Source of the DNA: Actinomycetes bacterium
GTDB taxonomy: Bacteria > Actinomycetota > Actinomycetes > Actinomycetales > Cellulomonadaceae
Direction: 5' to 3'
Length of the DNA stretch: 38,669 bases
Assembly: GCA_021778635.1 (NCBI GenBank)
Contig: JAJYCD010000024.1
Coordinates: 1 to 38,669, forward strand
Shown: one piece after another, positions 1 through 8,239 of the stretch
Layout: the number at the start of each line of letters is the position of its first letter
Numbering within the stretch: the first letter of the stretch is position 1
Translations under genes and position numbers: made by a program
The notes under the pieces: generated by a model
Databases searched by the model: none
The model's input: the letters and a program-made list of their open reading frames with translations, nothing else
What the model was told of the DNA's origin: nothing

Positions 1-165
1 ACCGCCCTGGTCGCCCAGCAGATGGCCACGCAGGCCCAGCTCGCCCAGATGCGGCGCGCGCTGCCGCCGGGGGTCTCGTACCAGCGAGGTCCGGACGGCC
101 AGGGAGCCGAGGCGCAGACTGTCGACGGCGACGACAGCAGGCCGACGCCGGGACAGTATCTCTAG
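1..165 (+). CDS. C-terminal end of an unidentified protein (partial)
   Basis: An open frame enters from the left edge and ends at a TAG after 54 visible residues. The visible part is rich in Gln and Ala (QQMATQAQLAQM), suggesting a short amphipathic helix, followed by a polar tail rich in Asp, Gly and Pro ending in GQYL. No catalytic motif is visible and I do not recognise the family. Codon bias matches the neighbours, so it is very likely a real gene end. The 74 bases to the convergent exporter gene contain only GC-rich sequence with a short CCCTCGAGGG palindrome. Confidence 0.6.
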   Translation, partial: TALVAQQMATQAQLAQMRRALPPGVSYQRGPDGQGAEAQTVDGDDSRPTPGQYL

Positions 166-239
166 CCGTCCCCGGGAGTCCCTGGCCGTCCCGGCCCTCC
201 CCGGCGCTCCCCGGCGCCCTCGAGGGACCTCGAGCGGCG

Positions 240-1208
240 TCAGACGATCGCGCCCGGGTCCCCCGTCGCCGCGGCCTCCTCCGACTCGGCCGACTCGGCG
301 TCGTCCACCCCGTCGTCCACGACGGTGATCGTCGTCGGCGGTCGCGCCGTGGTCAGGACGATCGCACCGGACACCAGCGCGAGCCCCAGGAGGTCGATCG
401 GCTGAGGCCACTGCCGCAGCGCGATCGCGCCGACGGCCGCGGCCGTCGCCGGCAGCATCGCGAGCAGGATCGCGAAGGTCGCCGCGGTCACCCGCCTGAG
501 GACGACCTGCTCGATGCCGTACGGCACGACCGAGGAGAACAGCGCCACGGCCACGACGGCCCCGGCGAGCCGGACGTCGACGACGACCGGACCGAGGGAA
601 CGGGCGAAGAACGGCGCGAAGGCGAGCGTGCCGGCCGCCATCGCGACCGACAGCGGGCCGACGCCCGTCCCGTGGTGCGCGGCGCGTCGCCCGAGCACGA
701 TGTACCCGGCCCAGAGCACCGCCGCGACGCCGATGGCGAGCAGACCGAGCCGGACCTCGTGGCCGCCGTCCCGGAGGGTCACCCCCGTCAGCAGGACCAC
801 GCCGCCCGCCGCGAGCCCGATCCCGGCCCTCTCCCGCCAGCCGCGGCCGGTGACCGCGGCGACCGCGACGGGGCCGATGAACTCGATCGCGACGGCGGTG
901 CCGAGCGGCAGCCGCGCGATCGCCAGGTAGAACGCGACGTTCATCCCCGCGAGCACGACGCCGAACAGCGCGGCGACGAGCAGCGCGTGCCGCGTCCACG
1001 GCTGGCGCCACGGGCGCGCCCACACGAGGAGCACGACCGCCGCCACCGCGACACGCAGCCACGCGACCCCGCCCGGGCCCAGCCGCGTGAACAGGCCGAC
1101 CGCGACGGCCGCACCCACGTACTGGGCCGTCCCCGAGCCCATGAACAGGACAGGAGCGGGAACCCGGTGCCCGGGCGACGGCGTGCCGACTCCGGCGAGC
1201 TGTGTCAC
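240..1208 (-). CDS. EamA/DMT-family exporter, RhtA-like
   Basis: A 322-residue membrane protein with about ten hydrophobic helices in two EamA-type halves. The second half carries the family-like stretch VVPYGIEQVVLRR. The pattern resembles the threonine/homoserine exporter RhtA and related efflux proteins, so export of an amino acid or similar small metabolite is the likely role; the substrate cannot be read from sequence. I place the start at the GTG (protein beginning VTQLAGVG) because a TACCGT box lies exactly 6 bases upstream, fitting a leaderless transcript. A GTG two codons earlier is possible. The acidic tail (DDGVDDAESAESEE) is probably cytoplasmic. It is the only gene of its transcript, upstream of the sugar ABC locus terminator on the same strand. 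Confidence 0.8.
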   Translation of the reverse strand: MTQLAGVGTPSPGHRVPAPVLFMGSGTAQYVGAAVAVGLFTRLGPGGVAWLRVAVAAVVLLVWARPWRQPWTRHALLVAALFGVVLAGMNVAFYLAIARLPLGTAVAIEFIGPVAVAAVTGRGWRERAGIGLAAGGVVLLTGVTLRDGGHEVRLGLLAIGVAAVLWAGYIVLGRRAAHHGTGVGPLSVAMAAGTLAFAPFFARSLGPVVVDVRLAGAVVAVALFSSVVPYGIEQVVLRRVTAATFAILLAMLPATAAAVGAIALRQWPQPIDLLGLALVSGAIVLTTARPPTTITVVDDGVDDAESAESEEAAATGDPGAIV

Positions 1209-1214
1209 CCGCAC

Positions 1215-1220
1215 ACGGTA
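1215..1220 (-). promoter_or_regulatory. -10 box of leaderless exporter gene
   Basis: TACCGT on the minus strand, followed by 6 bases and then GTG. This matches the actinobacterial TANNNT -10 consensus at the spacing expected when transcription begins at the start codon. No Shine-Dalgarno precedes this GTG. Confidence 0.55.
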
Positions 1221-1246
1221 GTGCGCACCGGTCGGTCACCGAGACG

Positions 1247-1282
1247 CCGAGGGGGCGTCGCCCGACGGCGACACCCCCTCGG
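1247..1282 (-). terminator. Hairpin terminator of the sugar ABC operon
   Basis: A 16-bp inverted repeat with a single mismatch and a 4-base loop (CGAC), starting 12 bases after the stop of the last permease gene. The stem arms begin CCGAGGGGGC and end CCCCCTCGG. There is no clear T-tract, as is common in high-GC actinobacteria, but stem length and position make transcription termination the most likely role. Confidence 0.75.
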
Positions 1283-1294
1283 GCGACGGCGCGA

Positions 1295-2239
1295 TCAGCC
1301 CTTGACGCTCCCGGCGAGCAGCCCGCGGACGAAGTACCGCTGCAGGCTCAGGAACACGATCAGCGGGATGACGATGGTGAGGAAGCCGGCAGGTGCCAGC
1401 AGGTCCAGGTGCGCACCATAGCTCCCGACCAGGCTCTGCATCCGGGCGGTCACCGGCTGCATCTCGGGACTGGTCCCCCCGAACGTCTTGGCGACCAGCA
1501 GGTCGTTCCACACCCAGAGGAACTGGAAGATCCCGAACGAGGCGATCGCCGGCATCGACAACGGCAGCACGATCGACCGGAAGATCCGCAGGTGCGAGGC
1601 ACCGTCGACCCGGGCCGCCTCCATCAGCGACGACGGGAGCTGCGCGATGAAGTTGTGGATCAGGAAGATCGCCAACGGCATCGAGAACATCGTGTGCGTC
1701 AGCCAGATCTGGGCGATCGTGCCGTTGATGCCCGGCGAGGGGAGAACGGTGACCCCGAAGATCTGCAGCCCGTGGACGTAGTACTGCTGCAGCGGGACGA
1801 GTGCCATCTGCAACGGCACGACCTGAAGCGCGAAGATGCCGAAGAAGATGAAGTCGCTGCCCCTGAACCGCATCCACGCCAGGGCGTACCCCGCCATGGA
1901 CGCGACGAAGATCGGGATGATCGTGGCCGGGATCGTGATGGCCAGCGAGTTCACCAGTGGGATGGCCAGGCCCCCGCCACCGGTAAGCACCTCGTTGTAG
2001 CCCGAGAGGCTGAAGCTCGGGTGGACGAAGGCCTCCCACCACCCCGTCGTCGCCGCGGCCTCACGGGACCGGAACGAGTTGACGAACAGGCCGAAGGTCG
2101 GAATCGTCCAGATGATTCCGATGAAGACGGCCGCAGCCGAGGCGAGCGAGCTGCTGAAGGCCTTCCGCACCGCTTTGACGGCCGCCTGCCCCTTGAGCGG
2201 CTGCTGCACCTTGGCGGCGGGTGTCGTGGTCGTGGTCAT
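1295..2239 (-). CDS. Carbohydrate ABC transporter permease, MalG/AglG-like
   Basis: A 314-residue inner-membrane permease. About six helices follow a cytoplasmic N-terminus, and the EAA loop reads EAARVDGASHLRIFRSIVLP near residue 211, the docking site for the transport ATPase. The C-terminus RYFVRGLLAGSVKG is typical of MalG-type proteins. It overlaps the upstream permease gene by 4 bases (ATGA), so the two are translationally coupled. With its partner it forms the channel for a sugar or oligosaccharide delivered by the lipoprotein encoded upstream. No ATPase gene is in the operon; in many actinobacteria a shared MsiK-type ATPase encoded elsewhere serves such importers. A strong terminator follows. 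Confidence 0.92.
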   Translation of the reverse strand: MTTTTTPAAKVQQPLKGQAAVKAVRKAFSSSLASAAAVFIGIIWTIPTFGLFVNSFRSREAAATTGWWEAFVHPSFSLSGYNEVLTGGGGLAIPLVNSLAITIPATIIPIFVASMAGYALAWMRFRGSDFIFFGIFALQVVPLQMALVPLQQYYVHGLQIFGVTVLPSPGINGTIAQIWLTHTMFSMPLAIFLIHNFIAQLPSSLMEAARVDGASHLRIFRSIVLPLSMPAIASFGIFQFLWVWNDLLVAKTFGGTSPEMQPVTARMQSLVGSYGAHLDLLAPAGFLTIVIPLIVFLSLQRYFVRGLLAGSVKG

Positions 2240-3258
2240 CGGATCTCCCGCTCCCGGCGCAGTGTGCGGACGTTGTAGTAGATGAGCGGGGTGACGGCCA
2301 GGAAGAGGATCACGGCGAGTGCGCTACCACGGCTGACCTGGTTCGTCACGAACATGTCGGCGTACATCTGCCGTGCGAGGACGTCGGTGCTGAAGTTGCC
2401 GTTGTTGATCGTGAAGACGATGTCGAACACCTTGAGGGTGGTGATCATCACCGTGGTGACCACGACCACGAGCGTGGTGCGGATCATCGGGATCTGCACG
2501 GTACGGAAGAGCTTGATCCCGGACGCGCCGTCCAGTCGAGCCGACTCGATGATCTCGTCCGGGATGCCCTTGAGGGCGGCGCCGAGGATCACCATCGCGA
2601 ACCCGGCCTGGATCCAGATCATGATGATCATCTCGAGGAAGGTGTTCAACGGCACCGTGATCAGCCAGTTCGGCGGATTGCTCCACCCCAGCTTCATCAC
2701 GACCTGACTCAACAGTCCGGTCTGCGGGAGGGACGGGGCCTTGTAGTTGTAGACGTAGGACCAGATCACCGAGGCGCCGACGAAGGAGATCGCCGTCGGG
2801 AGGAAGACCATCGTCTTCGGGATCGAGGCGTACCTCATCCGGTCGACCAGGAGAGCGACCAGCAGCCCGACGAACACGGCCATGGCCGGGACGATCAGCA
2901 GCCAGAGCACGGTGCGGATGATCGTCTGCTGGGTGTAGGGATCGGTGAACGCGTAGGTGTAGTTCTTGAAGCCGATGTACTTGGTCTTGAGCTGACCCAG
3001 GAACTGCTGGTTCCTCAGGCTGTTGTTGATCGTCGTGATCGCCGGGATGATCAGGCCGAGGGTGACCAGGAACAGCGCCGGGCCCAGGCAGATCACGATG
3101 GCGATCGGCCGCTGGAGCCGGCCCGTCACCCGTCCGGCGACGAAGAACACGATCAGCAGGATCGCGATGAAGCCGCCGACGGCCTCCACGACCCCGAACA
3201 GGGTGGAGGCGGCCTGCCCCAGAGTGCTCGACGCCAACGCAACGTAGGCAGTGGTCAT
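2236..3258 (-). CDS. Carbohydrate ABC transporter permease, MalF/AglF-like
   Basis: A 340-residue permease with an extra N-terminal hydrophobic segment before the conserved block, then about six helices. The EAA motif ESARLDGASGIKLFRTVQIP is near residue 240. Overall it resembles alpha-glucoside type MalF/AglF permeases; the substrate is inferred only from this resemblance. The ATG is preceded at 8 bases by an AAGGGG ribosome-binding site. The gene is separated from the upstream binding-protein gene by 128 bases holding a very stable hairpin, and overlaps the downstream permease by 4 bases. That layout fits a transcript in which the binding protein is made in excess of the permeases. Confidence 0.92.
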   Translation of the reverse strand: MTTAYVALASSTLGQAASTLFGVVEAVGGFIAILLIVFFVAGRVTGRLQRPIAIVICLGPALFLVTLGLIIPAITTINNSLRNQQFLGQLKTKYIGFKNYTYAFTDPYTQQTIIRTVLWLLIVPAMAVFVGLLVALLVDRMRYASIPKTMVFLPTAISFVGASVIWSYVYNYKAPSLPQTGLLSQVVMKLGWSNPPNWLITVPLNTFLEMIIMIWIQAGFAMVILGAALKGIPDEIIESARLDGASGIKLFRTVQIPMIRTTLVVVVTTVMITTLKVFDIVFTINNGNFSTDVLARQMYADMFVTNQVSRGSALAVILFLAVTPLIYYNVRTLRREREIR

Positions 3259-3314
3259 GACGGACCCCTTTGTCTGTCTCGCTTCGAACTCGACGTCACG
3301 GGTGGATACAGCCC

Positions 3315-3357
3315 AGGTGCTTCGGTCCGCGGGGTGTGCCCGCGGACCGAAGCACCT
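3315..3357 (-). other. Perfect 19-bp intergenic hairpin between binding-protein and permease genes
   Basis: A perfect 19-bp inverted repeat (arms beginning AGGTGCTTCGG and ending CCGAAGCACCT) with a 5-base loop lies 29 bases after the binding-protein stop codon. There is no T-tract on either strand. Because the permease genes need readthrough from the same promoter, the hairpin is better read as a 3'-end stabiliser or partial terminator that raises the ratio of binding protein to permease, as in the malE-malF intergenic region of enteric bacteria. A full terminator with a separate permease promoter is the alternative. Confidence 0.75.
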
Positions 3358-3386
3358 CAGGTGTCACTCACGTTCTACCAGTGGCC

Positions 3387-4751
3387 TCAGCTGGTCGGCC
3401 AGGCCGCATCGATCTCGGCTGCGACATCCTTGATCGACTTGCCGCTGCCGAACCAGTCGACCATGGCCTTCCACTCCGCACCCGAACCGACGGCGGCGGG
3501 CATGGCGTCCGAGGCGTCGAACCGGAACGTGGCGGTCGGGTCCGCCAGGTACTTCGCGGAGAGCTGGTCGATCGGGTCGGTGTAGAGGGTCTGGTCGACC
3601 TTCTCGTTCGCCGAGACCCAACCCGGCGCGACCTTGATCCGGCTGTCGGCCCACTGCGGGCTGGACAGGTAGTTCTGCACGGCCTGCGTCGCCGGGTCGT
3701 CGGCGAACGCGGTGACGAACTCGCCGCCGCCCTCGACCGGGTTCGTGATGGACGGGTCCACAGCCGGCAGCTTGAACGCGAACACGTCGCCGTCCGGGCC
3801 GACCTTCGTGCCCTTGGGCCACTGCGCCTCGTAGAACGACGCCTGCTGGAGCATCCCGCACTCGTTCTTCAGGATCGGGAGACCGGCATCCTGGAACGTG
3901 GTGGTCGCGATGGTCGCGACGTTGCCGTAGCCGCCGTTGACCCACGCGGGGTTCTGCAGCCAGCTCGCGACGGTCTGCATCGCCGTCTGGATCTGCGGGT
4001 CGGAGAACTTGACCTTGTGGCTGATCCAGTCGTCATAGACCTGGCCGCCGTACGTCCCGAGCACGACCTCCTCGAGCCAGTCGGTCGCCGGCCAGCCGCT
4101 CGCCGTGCCGGACCCGATCCCGCCGCACCACGGCTTGGCCGGGCCGGTCATCTTGGAGGCCATCTGGGCCGACAGGGTCATCATCTCGGCCCAGGTGGTC
4201 GGGACCTTGAAGCCGTTGTCGGCGAAGTACTTCGGCGAGTACCACACGAGCGTCTTCATGTTCGCGCTCATGGGGGCCGCGTAGAACGTCCCGTCGACCG
4301 AGCCGTAGCCCTTCCACGCGTCGTTCCAGTTGGCCTCGTTCGCGACCGTGCCGGCCGGCGGCTTCTTCACCGTGCCGGTCGCCACCATCTGCTGCAGCAG
4401 ACCGGGCTGCGGGATGATCGCCAGGTTCGGCGCGTTGCCGCCGTTGACCTTGACCGGCAGGTCGGACTCGAACGTGTTCGAGCCGGTGTACTGGATGGTG
4501 ATCCCCGTGCACTTCTGGAAGTCGGCCCAGGACTTGTTCAGGGAGTCCGACTCCGGGCTGAGGATCGACCCGAACATGGTCACGGTCGAGCCGCTGTGCC
4601 CGGCGTAGGCCTGGTACTGGGCGCAGTCCCCGGTCAGCGTCGGTACGGCCGAGGCGGTCGGGGTGTTGCTGGAGCCGCTCGAGCATCCGGCAACGGTGGC
4701 GAGGGCCGCCACGCCCACTGCGGCCGTGGCGAATCGTGCGTGTCGCTTCAT
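3387..4751 (-). CDS. Sugar ABC transporter substrate-binding lipoprotein, AglE-like
   Basis: A 454-residue extracellular solute-binding protein. The N-terminus is a lipoprotein signal: MKRHAR, a hydrophobic stretch, and a lipobox LATVAGC with the lipidated Cys at residue 23, followed by a Ser/Thr-rich linker (SSGSSNTPTA). The mature part has the alternating alpha/beta pattern of cluster B/D sugar-binding proteins, with motifs such as NAPNLAIIPQPGLLQ and WYSPKYF. It captures the sugar outside the membrane and hands it to the two permeases encoded downstream. I chose the ATG at MKRHAR, preceded by a GGAAGGAAAG ribosome-binding site; an upstream in-frame start would add 11 residues before the signal peptide and has no such site. 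A CRE-type operator lies 50 bases upstream. Substrate identity (alpha-glucosides or a related oligosaccharide) is inferred. Confidence 0.93.
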   Translation of the reverse strand: MKRHARFATAAVGVAALATVAGCSSGSSNTPTASAVPTLTGDCAQYQAYAGHSGSTVTMFGSILSPESDSLNKSWADFQKCTGITIQYTGSNTFESDLPVKVNGGNAPNLAIIPQPGLLQQMVATGTVKKPPAGTVANEANWNDAWKGYGSVDGTFYAAPMSANMKTLVWYSPKYFADNGFKVPTTWAEMMTLSAQMASKMTGPAKPWCGGIGSGTASGWPATDWLEEVVLGTYGGQVYDDWISHKVKFSDPQIQTAMQTVASWLQNPAWVNGGYGNVATIATTTFQDAGLPILKNECGMLQQASFYEAQWPKGTKVGPDGDVFAFKLPAVDPSITNPVEGGGEFVTAFADDPATQAVQNYLSSPQWADSRIKVAPGWVSANEKVDQTLYTDPIDQLSAKYLADPTATFRFDASDAMPAAVGSGAEWKAMVDWFGSGKSIKDVAAEIDAAWPTS

Positions 4752-4800
4752 GTCTTTCCTTCCCAGTCGCAACCTCGTTGGCACGACAGGTGGTGGTCAC

Positions 4801-4814
4801 TGCAAACGCTTACA
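4801..4814. promoter_or_regulatory. LacI-family (CRE-type) operator
   Basis: TGCAAACGCTTACA, or TGTAAGCGTTTGCA on the minus strand, matches the LacI/CcpA-family consensus TGWAANCGNTNWCA except at one position. It lies between the LacI-family regulator gene and the binding-protein gene, 50 bases upstream of the latter's ATG. The most likely ligand is the adjacent regulator, repressing the ABC operon until the sugar inducer binds. Confidence 0.75.
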
Positions 4815-4825
4815 CGAGCAAGTCG

Positions 4826-4856
4826 ATCTTGGCATCCACCGCCCTCCCGACGTCAA
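4826..4856 (-). promoter_or_regulatory. Possible promoter of the sugar ABC operon
   Basis: On the minus strand TTGACG (-35) and CAAGAT (-10) are separated by 19 bases, putting the start of transcription near 4818-4820, just before or over the CRE-type operator. The spacer is longer than optimal, so this is a tentative call supported mainly by its position relative to the operator. Confidence 0.4.
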
Positions 4857-4976
4857 GGTTCCGCACGTCACGATTTCGTCACGGCCTGGGGCGGCACGCG
4901 ACGCGCGCACGCGCACGGGATCGACGGCGCGCGCGGATCCGCACCCCGCCGCACCACCTGGCGGACGCAGGTCGGG

Positions 4977-5999
4977 TCAGCGGGCCGTCGCCGCGCGGTC
5001 GCGAGGAGGGGCCGTCGACGTCCGCACGACCAGCTCGGTCGGGAAGATCACCTGCTCCGGCACCGGGGTGCCCGTGATCATCGTGAGCAGCAGGGACGCC
5101 GCCGTCGTGCCCTGCTCCTGGGCGGACTGCGCCATCGTCGTGAGCCCGACGAGCTCGCCGAGATCGTGACCGTCGATGCCGATCACGGAGAGGTCCTCCG
5201 GCACCCGCAGACCGAGGTCACGGGCCGCGAGGATGGCACCCATCGCCATCTCGTCGGACGCGGCGAAGATCGCGGTCACGTCCGGACGCCGCGCGAGCAG
5301 CTGACGGGTCGACTCACGGCCGCCCTCGACGTCGAAGTAGCCGTTCACCTCGAGCTCCGGCGGCGGGGCCACCCCGGCGCGCGTCATCGCGTCCATCCAG
5401 CCCGAGCGACGGTCCACCGGCGGCGCCCACGGGGCGTTGTCCTGCGGGGACCCGGTGATGTGCCCGATCGTCACGTGGCCGAGAGCGAGCAGGTGCTCGG
5501 TCGCCTCGGTGGCGGTCCGGAAGTCGTCGACGCGCACGGTCACCTGGCCGGGGGCGCCCGTGCCGATGAAGATCACCGGGTGCCCGAGTCCGAGCAGGGC
5601 GTCGACCTCGTCGCGGTCGAGGGGCATTCCGACGACGATGATCCCGTCCACGCGACGACGCAGCACGTCGGGGTCGACCTGCCGACGGCGCCAGTCGCGC
5701 GGGATCTCGAACGTGTAGAGCAGCGCGTCGAAGCCCTCGGCGCGCAGCGCGCGCTCGGCGCCGTCGATCACGTTCGAGAAGAACCAGTGGTTGACCCAGG
5801 GGGTCAGCAGACCGATCGTCCGGGTGCGTCCGGAGGCGAGGCTGGCGGCCGACGGCGACGCCACGTAGCCGAGCTCACGGGCGGCCCGGCGGACCCGGTC
5901 CCGGGTGGCCGCGGAGACGTGGGGCAGGTCCCGGAGCGCGCGTGAGACGGTCGCCGTCGACACGCCGGCGGCCCGCGCCACGTCCTCGATGTGCGCCAC
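4977..5999 (-). CDS. LacI-family transcriptional regulator
   Basis: A 340-residue repressor. Residues 1-50 form the classic helix-turn-helix and hinge (IEDVARAAGVSTATVSRALR, then RVRRAARELGYV). Residues from about 60 form a periplasmic-binding-protein-like effector domain (TRTIGLLTPWVNHWFF; FAASDEMAMGAI; DLSVIGIDGHDLGEL). It starts at GTG and is transcribed in the same direction as the binding-protein gene, 225 bases away, with a CRE-type operator between them. The inference is local control of the ABC importer, with the imported sugar or a derivative as inducer. Upstream, a relaxed -10-like CACAAT sits 8 bases before the GTG. The HAD phosphatase gene ends 76 bases upstream on the same strand, so readthrough is possible. 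Confidence 0.93.
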   Translation of the reverse strand: MAHIEDVARAAGVSTATVSRALRDLPHVSAATRDRVRRAARELGYVASPSAASLASGRTRTIGLLTPWVNHWFFSNVIDGAERALRAEGFDALLYTFEIPRDWRRRQVDPDVLRRRVDGIIVVGMPLDRDEVDALLGLGHPVIFIGTGAPGQVTVRVDDFRTATEATEHLLALGHVTIGHITGSPQDNAPWAPPVDRRSGWMDAMTRAGVAPPPELEVNGYFDVEGGRESTRQLLARRPDVTAIFAASDEMAMGAILAARDLGLRVPEDLSVIGIDGHDLGELVGLTTMAQSAQEQGTTAASLLLTMITGTPVPEQVIFPTELVVRTSTAPPRDRAATAR

Positions 6000-6075
6000 G
6001 AGCGCCGATTGTGCCCCCGGACGGCTCCCGGGTCCACCTGGCGACCAGCGCGAACGCTCCGCGCGGGGTGATCGG

Positions 6076-6900
6076 TCAGGCTAGCAGACTGCGTAGGAGC
6101 GCTACCACACCGTCGTCCTCGATGGTCCCGGTGACCTCGTCGGCGACCTCCCGGACGCTCGCGTCGGCGTGCCCCATGGCGACGCCGCGAGCAGCCCACT
6201 CGAGCATCTCGCGATCGTTCCCGCCGTCCCCGACGGCGATCGTCGCCCCTGGTTCGATCGCGAGCCGACGCCTCAGCTGCTCGAGGGCCGACGCCTTGGT
6301 GACCCCGTGCGGGGCGATGTCCATCCAGGCGGTCCACCCGATCGCGTAGCTCACGTCCGCGAGCCCCATCCGGTGGACGACCTCGTGGAACTCCTCGCTC
6401 GTCTGACCGGGGCTGCGGACCACGAGACGGGTGACGTGCGTGCTGCAGAGGTCGTCGAGGTCGACCACCGACTGCACCCCGCTGAGCTCGCCCTCCGGGA
6501 ACGGCGCGTTCAGCCGGAAGCCCACGCCGACCTCCTCGACGGCGAACCGGGCACCGGGCAGCTCGGCGTGCAGGAGGCGCAGGGCGGGACCCGGGTCGAA
6601 CGTGACCTGGTCGACGACCTCGTAGCCGCCCTCGGCGTCCGGGTCCAGCCGGACCGTGACCGACCCGTTCGAGCAGACCAGCCAGCCGTCCGCGATCCCG
6701 AGATCCTGAGCGACGGGCACCGTGGCGTGGACCGAGCGACCCGTCGCCAGCACGACGTGGTGACCGTCGGCGCGCACCCGGGCGACGGCGTCCCGCGCGT
6801 CCTCGGACAGCTCGCCCGCGTAGGTCACGAGCGTGCCGTCGACGTCGAGCGCGACGAGGTGCGGCACGCGGCCGCCCGGGAGCGCCGGCACCGGGCTCAT
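6076..6900 (-). CDS. Cof-type HAD-IIB family phosphatase
   Basis: A 274-residue haloacid-dehalogenase superfamily hydrolase with all four motifs: motif [10 protein letters not shown] near residue 16, motif II LATGRS, the motif III lysine in [10 protein letters not shown], and motif [13 protein letters not shown]. The large insert between motifs II and III is the type IIB cap, so it probably dephosphorylates small sugar phosphates or cofactor phosphates in the cytoplasm; the substrate is unknown. The ATG overlaps the serS stop codon in an ATGA arrangement, so translation is coupled to serS. The frame stays open well upstream within serS, but that extension is antisense-like low-complexity sequence and not part of the protein. 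Confidence 0.9.
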   Translation of the reverse strand: MSPVPALPGGRVPHLVALDVDGTLVTYAGELSEDARDAVARVRADGHHVVLATGRSVHATVPVAQDLGIADGWLVCSNGSVTVRLDPDAEGGYEVVDQVTFDPGPALRLLHAELPGARFAVEEVGVGFRLNAPFPEGELSGVQSVVDLDDLCSTHVTRLVVRSPGQTSEEFHEVVHRMGLADVSYAIGWTAWMDIAPHGVTKASALEQLRRRLAIEPGATIAVGDGGNDREMLEWAARGVAMGHADASVREVADEVTGTIEDDGVVALLRSLLA

Positions 6901-8183
6901 GACGCCACCGGCTCGAGGACCTCGAGGCCGCCCAGGTACGGACGCAGTCCCACCGGCACGCGCACCGAGCCGTCGGCCTGCTGGTGGTTCTCCAGGATCG
7001 CGACGATCCAGCGGGTCGTGGCCAGCGTGCCGTTGAGCGTCGCCACCGTCCGGGTCTCGCCGCCCTCGGCGCGCTCGCGGACGTTCAGACGCCGCGCCTG
7101 GAACGTGGTGCAGTTCGAGGTCGACGTGAGCTCGAGGTAGCGCTGCTGCGTCGGGAGCCAGGCCTCGCAGTCGAACTTGCGCGCGGCGCTCGTGCCGAGG
7201 TCGCCGGCCGCGGTGTCGATCACCCGGTACGGGAGCTCGACGAGCGCGAGCATGCGCTCCTCCCAGCCGAGCAGTCGCTCGTGCTCGGCGGCGGCCTCCT
7301 CGACCGGGACGTAGGTGAACATCTCGACCTTGTGGAACTGGTGGACGCGGATGATCCCGCGGGTGTCCTTGCCGTACGAGCCCGCCTCCCGCCGGTAGCA
7401 CGCCGACCACCCGGCGTACCGCTTCGGCCCGCCGGAGAGATCGAGGATCTCGTTCGCGTGGAAGCCCGCGAGCGCGACCTCCGAGGTCCCGACGAGGTAG
7501 AGGTCGTCCGCCTCGAGGCGGTAGATCTCGTCCGCATGCGCGCCGAGGAACCCGGTGCCGGCCATGATCTCCGGCTTGACGAGGGTCGGGGTGATCACCG
7601 GCGTGAAGCCGGCGGCCATCGCCTGGTCCATCGCGGCGTTGAGCAGTGCGAGCTCGAGCCGCGCACCCACCCCGGTCAGGTAGTAGAAGCGGGCGCCGGA
7701 GACCTTCGCGCCGCGCTCGGTGTCGATCGCCCCGAGCCGCTCGCCCAGGTCCAGGTGGTCGCGCACCGCGAAGTCCGGGCCGTACTCCGCCGCGAAGTCA
7801 CGCGGCGTCCCCTCGTGACGCAGCACGACGTAGTCCGCCTCGCCGCCCGAGGGGACCCCGGGCTCGATCACGTTCGCGATCCGGCGGGCGGCGTCCTCGA
7901 GCACCGCGGCCGCGGCGTCGCTGTCGGCCTGCAGCGCCTTGACCTGCTCCGCGAGCGACTTCGCGTGCGCGAGCAGGCGATGCTTCTCCTCGCCCTGCGC
8001 CCGCGCGACCTCCTTGCCGAGCGACTTCTGCTCGGCACGCAGGCGCTCGAAGTCGGTCAGGGCGGCCCGACGGCGCGCGTCGGCATCGAGGACGACGTCC
8101 ACCAGCGCCGGGTCGTCACCGCGGGCCGTCTGGCTCGCGCGCACGGTGTCAGGGTCGTCTCGGAGCAGTCGCAGGTCGATCAC
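6897..8183 (-). CDS. serS: Seryl-tRNA synthetase
   Basis: A 428-residue class II aminoacyl-tRNA synthetase that charges tRNA-Ser (and tRNA-Sec where present). The N-terminal arm is a long antiparallel coiled coil (about residues 30-100: [20 protein letters not shown]) that contacts the tRNA. The catalytic core has motif 2 ([17 protein letters not shown]) and motif 3 ([18 protein letters not shown]), and the C-terminus is [12 protein letters not shown]. Length is normal for the family. The GTG start is preceded by TACCCT and a 6-base gap, fitting a leaderless mRNA; no Shine-Dalgarno is present. It is cotranscribed with the downstream HAD phosphatase gene through a 4-base overlap. Confidence 0.98.
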   Translation of the reverse strand: MIDLRLLRDDPDTVRASQTARGDDPALVDVVLDADARRRAALTDFERLRAEQKSLGKEVARAQGEEKHRLLAHAKSLAEQVKALQADSDAAAAVLEDAARRIANVIEPGVPSGGEADYVVLRHEGTPRDFAAEYGPDFAVRDHLDLGERLGAIDTERGAKVSGARFYYLTGVGARLELALLNAAMDQAMAAGFTPVITPTLVKPEIMAGTGFLGAHADEIYRLEADDLYLVGTSEVALAGFHANEILDLSGGPKRYAGWSACYRREAGSYGKDTRGIIRVHQFHKVEMFTYVPVEEAAAEHERLLGWEERMLALVELPYRVIDTAAGDLGTSAARKFDCEAWLPTQQRYLELTSTSNCTTFQARRLNVRERAEGGETRTVATLNGTLATTRWIVAILENHQQADGSVRVPVGLRPYLGGLEVLEPVAS

Positions 8184-8189
8184 CCCCCG

Positions 8190-8195
8190 AGGGTA
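8190..8195 (-). promoter_or_regulatory. -10 box of leaderless serS
   Basis: TACCCT on the minus strand followed by exactly 6 bases and the GTG start of serS. It is paired with an oppositely oriented TACGGT 31 bases away that serves the lipid kinase gene, making a compact divergent promoter pair. Confidence 0.6.
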
Positions 8196-8226
8196 TCGAG
8201 ACTGAGCGACACGCGGGGTCAGCGCC

Positions 8227-8232
8227 TACGGT
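8227..8232 (+). promoter_or_regulatory. -10 box of leaderless lipid kinase gene
   Basis: TACGGT followed by 7 bases and ATG. The spacing places the transcription start at or next to the ATG, which supports that ATG over the in-frame GTG nine bases earlier, since the GTG overlaps the -10 box. Confidence 0.6.
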
Positions 8233-8239
8233 GAGCACC

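Noticed and set aside
3270-5945. An 891-codon plus-strand open frame across the binding-protein and LacI genes
   Set aside because: Same GC-bias shadow; no conserved motif, and it crosses two well-defined minus-strand genes and their operator.
6901-7410. In-frame N-terminal extension of the HAD phosphatase into serS
   Set aside because: The extension is out-of-frame serS sequence. The ATGA overlap with the serS stop and the position of the DVDGT motif fix the start at 6900.
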